Of a stretch of DNA of 64,000 bases, positions 60,328 to 64,000 are shown in pieces. The DNA comes from an uncultured Lachnospiraceae bacterium (lineage in GTDB: Bacteria; Bacillota; Clostridia; Lachnospirales; Lachnospiraceae). The notes under the pieces were generated by a model that saw only the letters and a list, made by a program, of their open reading frames with translations, was not told the DNA's origin and made no database searches. The stretch lies in the NCBI GenBank assembly GCA_947626745.1, contig CANQTF010000013.1:1-64000 (forward strand). Direction: 5' to 3'. Position 1 is the first letter of the stretch. Each line of letters starts with the position of its first letter. Made by a program: the position numbers and the translations under genes.

Positions 60328-63078
60328 ATGGACATCAACCGTGAACTGACTTTGACGGATCTGATCGATGTGGAGACGCTGCAGAAGATACAGGACGGCT
60401 TCTCCAACATGACGGGCATGGCGTCGCTCACCACGGACGCGGACGGCGCGCCGGTAACGGCAGGCTCGAACTTCTCCGACTTCTGCATGAAGTATACGCG
60501 GACTTCGGATGTGGGGTGTGCGCGCTGTGAGCAGTGCGACAAGTGGGGCGCGAAGGCGGCCCTTAAGAAAGGGGAATCCATCGCTTATTTCTGTCACGCG
60601 GGGCTGGTGGATTTCGCGGCGCCGATCATGGCGGACGGGCGCATGGTGGGCTGCTTCATCGGCGGCCAGGTGCTCACGGAACCGCCGGACTTCGACAAGA
60701 TGCGGGAGATCGCGCAGGAGCTGGAGGTGGATCCCGACGCCTATGTGGAGGCTGCGGCAAAGGTCAGGATCATCGCGCAGGAACAGATCGACAAGGCGGC
60801 GCGCTTCCTCTACACGATCGCGGAGACCCTGTCCAACATGGCATATAACAAGTATCTGGTGCTGCAGTCCAACATCAAGATCGCGTCCAATCTGGAGCTT
60901 GCCACCAAGGCTTACGAGGATCTGGAGCGGTCCGAGAACATGAAGTCCGATTTTCTGGCGAATATGAGCCATGAGATCAGGACGCCCATGAATGCGGTCA
61001 TCGGTATGGCGGAGATGGCGCTTCGGGAAGATATGACGCCCGTGGCGCGGGATTATATCAACCAGATCAAGGAAGCGGGCAAATCCCTGCTCACTATCAT
61101 CAACGATATACTGGATTTCTCCAAGATAGAATCCGGCAAGATGGACATCACCGAAGTGGATTATGAGCCTATGTCCGTGGTTCACGATGTCTCCAACATC
61201 ATCATGACAAGGCTGAAGGACAAGGACGTGGAGCTGATCCTCGACGTCGCGCCCAGCGTGCCGCATAAGCTGTGGGGCGATAACATCAGAATCAAGCAGG
61301 TCCTTCTGAATCTCGCGAACAATGCGGCAAAATTCACCTCGGAGGGCAAGGTCACGATCCGCATGGAGTGTGATAAGACCAAGCCGGACGAGGTCAGTAT
61401 GCATTTCTGCGTGGAAGATACGGGGATAGGCATCAAAAAAGAGGATATCGACAAGCTGTTCCAGTCTTTTCAGCAGGTGGACAGCAAGCGTAACCGCAAT
61501 ATCGAGGGCACGGGGCTGGGCCTTGCGATCTCCAAGAATCTGCTGACGCTGATGAACGGCTCCATATGGGTAGAGAGCGAGTACGAGAAAGGGAGCAAGT
61601 TCAGCTGTATCCTCCCGCAGCGGATCGTGGACGACACGCCGAGCATCGGCGTGAAGGAGCCGGATACGGCGGTCATCGCCGGAATGATCTCCAACCCTTA
61701 TGTCAGGGAAAGCCTGTGCAGCGACGCGGAGAAGCTGGGCGTCAAGGACATCAGGCTGCTGACGGCCAAAGAACTGGGAGAGAGTCTTGACAATGTCCCG
61801 CCGGACAAACGGATCTACCTTTTCGTGGAACATCCGCTGTTCTCCGATGCGGTGGAGAACTGGGTCACCGCCCACCCGGAGGCCACGGCGGTGCTGCTCA
61901 TCGACTTCGACAGCCGCGTGGAGTACGATATCCCCAATCTTCTGGTGGTCAAGAAGCCGCTTTTCGCGCTGAATATCGCCATGATCCTGAACGGGGAGGA
62001 GGTCAGGTCGTCCGATCAGGAGGAGGGCAGCGAATTTGATTTCATCGCGCCGAGCGCCAAGGTGCTGATCGTGGACGACAACGCGGTGAACCTGACCGTG
62101 GCGGAAGGGCTTCTCGAACCGCTTAAGATGCAGGTGGACACGGCGTCCGGCGGCAAAGAGGCGATCGACATGATCTCCGCGAAGCATTACGATATCGTGT
62201 TCATGGATCACATGATGCCGGAGATAGACGGCGTGGAGGCGACGCATATCATCAGGCGTCTGCACCCCGAGTACGACGATGTGCCGATCATCGCGCTCAC
62301 GGCGAATGCGGTGGAGGGCACCAAGGAGATGTTCTGCAGGGAAGGTATGAACGATTTCGTTGCCAAACCTATAGAGCTGCGCATGCTGGCCGCCAAGGTA
62401 CGGCAGTGGCTGCCGATCGAGAAGATACAGAAGGACTACACCGGCATGACGAGCGCTGTGAACGCCAAGAGCAGCCGGGGCGAGACGGATATCGTGGTTG
62501 GGGATCTGGACGTGAAGTTTGCGCTGGAGTTCCTTGCCAGCGAGGATCTGTTCTGGAAGGTGCTGAAGGTGTTCTATAACAGCATCGAGAAGAAGGTCAA
62601 GCAGATCAAGGCGTTGGAGGAGGAAGAGGACTGGGTCAATTACACCGTGGAAGTCCATGCCCTGAAAAATTCCGCCAAGCAGATCGGCGCGATATCGCTC
62701 TCCGAGAAGGCGGCGGCGCTGGAGAAGGCCGGCAATGCGAGGGACACGGCGATCATCCGCAGGGACACGGACGAGATGTTAGAGCAGTATGCGGGATATG
62801 AGCCGGTGCTTGCGCCGTACTGTAAGGAAGATGAGGATACCGAGAAGAAGGAGCTCACCGACGAGGTGCTTAGCGAGTGCTTCCGGGATATGCGGGACGC
62901 GCTTGACAACCTTGATATGGATCAGATGGAGGAAGTCATCAGCCATATGGGCGAGTATCGGTACGAGAAGTGGCAGCATGATCTGTTCGATCAGCTCAAA
63001 GAGGCTTCCGAGGAAATGGATGTGGACCGCTGCGATGCGATCCTGAGAAGCTGGGAAGAGCAGATGCTGGCGGGATAG
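60328..63078 (+). CDS. PocR-domain hybrid histidine kinase with internal Hpt
   Basis: A phosphorelay protein of 916 residues. Order: PocR-type sensor (about 10-170) with a Cys cluster CARCEQC and YFCHAGLVDFAAPI; a histidine kinase domain with H215 in ANMSHEIRTPMN; a GHKL ATPase with GIGIKKEDI and GTGLGLAIS; a degenerate receiver (about 450-565); a full receiver with VLIVDDN and the acceptor in FMDHMMPEIDG; and an Hpt domain with the histidine in VHALKNSAK. It is soluble, with no membrane segment. ATG at 60328 has AAAGAGG upstream; TTG at 60322 is also possible. The ligand of PocR is unknown; PocR of Salmonella senses propanediol-linked signals. Confidence 0.92.
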   Translation: MDINRELTLTDLIDVETLQKIQDGFSNMTGMASLTTDADGAPVTAGSNFSDFCMKYTRTSDVGCARCEQCDKWGAKAALKKGESIAYFCHAGLVDFAAPIMADGRMVGCFIGGQVLTEPPDFDKMREIAQELEVDPDAYVEAAAKVRIIAQEQIDKAARFLYTIAETLSNMAYNKYLVLQSNIKIASNLELATKAYEDLERSENMKSDFLANMSHEIRTPMNAVIGMAEMALREDMTPVARDYINQIKEAGKSLLTIINDILDFSKIESGKMDITEVDYEPMSVVHDVSNIIMTRLKDKDVELILDVAPSVPHKLWGDNIRIKQVLLNLANNAAKFTSEGKVTIRMECDKTKPDEVSMHFCVEDTGIGIKKEDIDKLFQSFQQVDSKRNRNIEGTGLGLAISKNLLTLMNGSIWVESEYEKGSKFSCILPQRIVDDTPSIGVKEPDTAVIAGMISNPYVRESLCSDAEKLGVKDIRLLTAKELGESLDNVPPDKRIYLFVEHPLFSDAVENWVTAHPEATAVLLIDFDSRVEYDIPNLLVVKKPLFALNIAMILNGEEVRSSDQEEGSEFDFIAPSAKVLIVDDNAVNLTVAEGLLEPLKMQVDTASGGKEAIDMISAKHYDIVFMDHMMPEIDGVEATHIIRRLHPEYDDVPIIALTANAVEGTKEMFCREGMNDFVAKPIELRMLAAKVRQWLPIEKIQKDYTGMTSAVNAKSSRGETDIVVGDLDVKFALEFLASEDLFWKVLKVFYNSIEKKVKQIKALEEEEDWVNYTVEVHALKNSAKQIGAISLSEKAAALEKAGNARDTAIIRRDTDEMLEQYAGYEPVLAPYCKEDEDTEKKELTDEVLSECFRDMRDALDNLDMDQMEEVISHMGEYRYEKWQHDLFDQLKEASEEMDVDRCDAILRSWEEQMLAG

Positions 63079-63113
63079 CCTTACATATCACAGGTGATGA
63101 AGGAGCGGCGGGA

Positions 63114-63584
63114 GTGGAGACAGTATTTCAGGTCAGGAGCGCATACCGTAACGAGTGGCAGGAAGCGATGGCGCTTGCGTGGAAGACCTTTCTGCGTTTC
63201 GAGGCCGATGTCTACACGCCGGAGGGCGTCGAGAATTTTCGGAACTTTGTCACGGACTCGACCCTGTACCGCATGTTTGTCATGGGCTCTTACCAGCTGT
63301 TCGTTGCGGTGGAGCATAACAGAGTCGTAGGCATGATCACGCTCCGGGAGGCTGCGCATATCTCGCTGCTCTTTGTGGACGAAGCGTACCACAGGCGCGG
63401 GATCGGGCGCGCGCTCATACGATACCTGTCCGATTATCTCGTGACCGAGATGGGCGTCGGCCGCGTGACGGTCAACGCGTCGCCGTACGGCGTGGAATTT
63501 TATCACAAAATGGGTTTTCGGGATCTCGGGCCGGAAGAGACGAAAGACGGCATCACGTACACACCGATGGAATTTATTTTATAA
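63114..63584 (+). CDS. GNAT-family N-acetyltransferase
   Basis: A 156-residue acetyltransferase with the acetyl-CoA motif VDEAYHRRGIGRALIRYL (about 90-107) and a C-terminal NASPYGVEFYHKMGF. It transfers an acetyl group to an amine; the substrate cannot be told. Start is GTG at 63114, eight bases after AAGGAG. It follows the kinase after 35 bases and precedes the HD gene by 15. Confidence 0.87.
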   Translation: METVFQVRSAYRNEWQEAMALAWKTFLRFEADVYTPEGVENFRNFVTDSTLYRMFVMGSYQLFVAVEHNRVVGMITLREAAHISLLFVDEAYHRRGIGRALIRYLSDYLVTEMGVGRVTVNASPYGVEFYHKMGFRDLGPEETKDGITYTPMEFIL

Positions 63585-63599
63585 GGCGAGAGGTTTTGT

Positions 63600-64000
63600 A
63601 TGGAATATATCAAGAGTAAAGACATTTATCTGCTGATGCGCGATATTTTGAAGCTGATCCATCCGAGGCTGATGGAGCACGGATCGAAGGTGGCTTATAT
63701 GGTCAGTCTGATGCTGCGGGAAAAGGGCCGCTATGAGCCTTTTGAACTGGCGGACATTTCTATGGTCTGCACCATGCATGACATCGGCGCGTACATGACG
63801 GAGGCGGGCAAGATCAACGATATGCTGCGCTACGAGTCCAGAGACAGCATGGCGCATTCTATCTACGGCTATCTGTTCTTCAAATATCTGTCGCCCGTGC
63901 CGGATCTGTCCAAGGTCATCATGTATCACCACATGGATTACGAACAGCTCCAGAAGGTGGATTATGAATTTAAGAATGTGGCGGCCTACATCAACATTGC
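63600..64000 (+). CDS. HD-domain phosphohydrolase, cut by the window end
   Basis: The first 133 codons of a protein with an HD-GYP-like pattern: LMEHGSKVAYMVSLMLRE, MHDIGAYMTEAGKI and MYHHMDYEQL. These carry the metal-binding histidines and aspartates. HD-GYP enzymes break down cyclic di-GMP, but the GYP motif would lie near here in a changed form (HMDY), so activity is uncertain. The gene continues beyond the window. GCGAGAGG precedes the ATG at 63600. Confidence 0.8.
   Translation, partial: MEYIKSKDIYLLMRDILKLIHPRLMEHGSKVAYMVSLMLREKGRYEPFELADISMVCTMHDIGAYMTEAGKINDMLRYESRDSMAHSIYGYLFFKYLSPVPDLSKVIMYHHMDYEQLQKVDYEFKNVAAYINI

Noticed and set aside
60193-62658. Open frame of 821 codons on the minus strand
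   Set aside because: It lies antisense to the PocR hybrid kinase, whose domains are complete. The length comes from high-GC codon bias; the translation is rich in His, Arg and Asp with no domain, and no ribosome site precedes it.

Overview
The window looks like a chromosomal segment of a spore-forming Clostridia species, most likely Lachnospiraceae (family-level inference from gene content and order). It has spore maturation genes spmA and spmB, a FabK-type fatty acid synthesis cluster under a FabT-like repressor, a yaaO/yaaR/holB/ricT/trmN6/rsmI cluster of Bacillus-Clostridium order, tRNA genes without encoded CCA, and high-GC genes with strong AGGAGG ribosome binding sites. No phage, insertion sequence, CRISPR array or rRNA other than the 23S tail was seen.

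Layout. 1-1078: the 3' end of a 23S rRNA with no 5S after it, then six tRNAs (Asp, Val, Thr, Tyr, fMet, Phe) with spacers full of triloop hairpins. 1200-6869: an ECF sigma factor and membrane anti-sigma pair (minus strand), a cytoplasmic 23-residue-repeat protein, an AgrA/AgrC-like two-component pair and a small charged protein. 7009-9571: a membrane O-acyltransferase with a G9 tract plus an SGNH-type partner. 9705-11509: a lower-GC three-gene operon, XRE regulator, ImmA/IrrE-type metallopeptidase and PIN-like protein, with a terminator inside it. 11534-14445: a CgeB-like glycosyltransferase, AzlCD exporter and HD hydrolase. 14503-22103: the decarboxylase/kinase/yaaR/holB/ricT/trmN6/rsmI cluster. 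22213-28189: acpP, fabK, fabD, fabG, fabF, fabZ, fabH. 28299-30967: spmA, an FAD oxidoreductase and spmB. 31316-34778: fabT, a DUF885 peptidase-like protein and a diguanylate cyclase. 35049-48216: an L-arabinose uptake, chemotaxis and catabolism locus. 48545-50333: a BlaI/BlaR1-like pair. 50468-64000: an XRE regulator, an intracellular-looking GH9 enzyme, methionine aminopeptidase, MetG, a lipase, a D-2-hydroxyacid dehydrogenase, a two-protein phosphorelay (PocR hybrid kinase and response regulator), a GNAT acetyltransferase and a truncated HD gene.

Two groups of genes connect well. Three copies of a TTTGA-N3-TCAAA operator sit at acpP, before fabD and at the MarR-family gene at 31316, which points to one FabT-type repressor that controls membrane lipid synthesis and itself. 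The sugar locus joins a four-gene YtfQRT/YjfF-type transporter, a chemoreceptor, AraA, an FGGY kinase, AraD, a split transketolase and Rpe, so imported arabinose can be detected, converted to xylulose 5-phosphate and fed into the pentose phosphate pathway.

The strongest candidates for something undescribed are the low-GC XRE/ImmA/PIN-like operon, the possible phase-variable acyltransferase, and the PocR hybrid kinase paired with a pseudo-receiver/receiver protein. All functions are read from sequence motifs and gene context; no database search was run.
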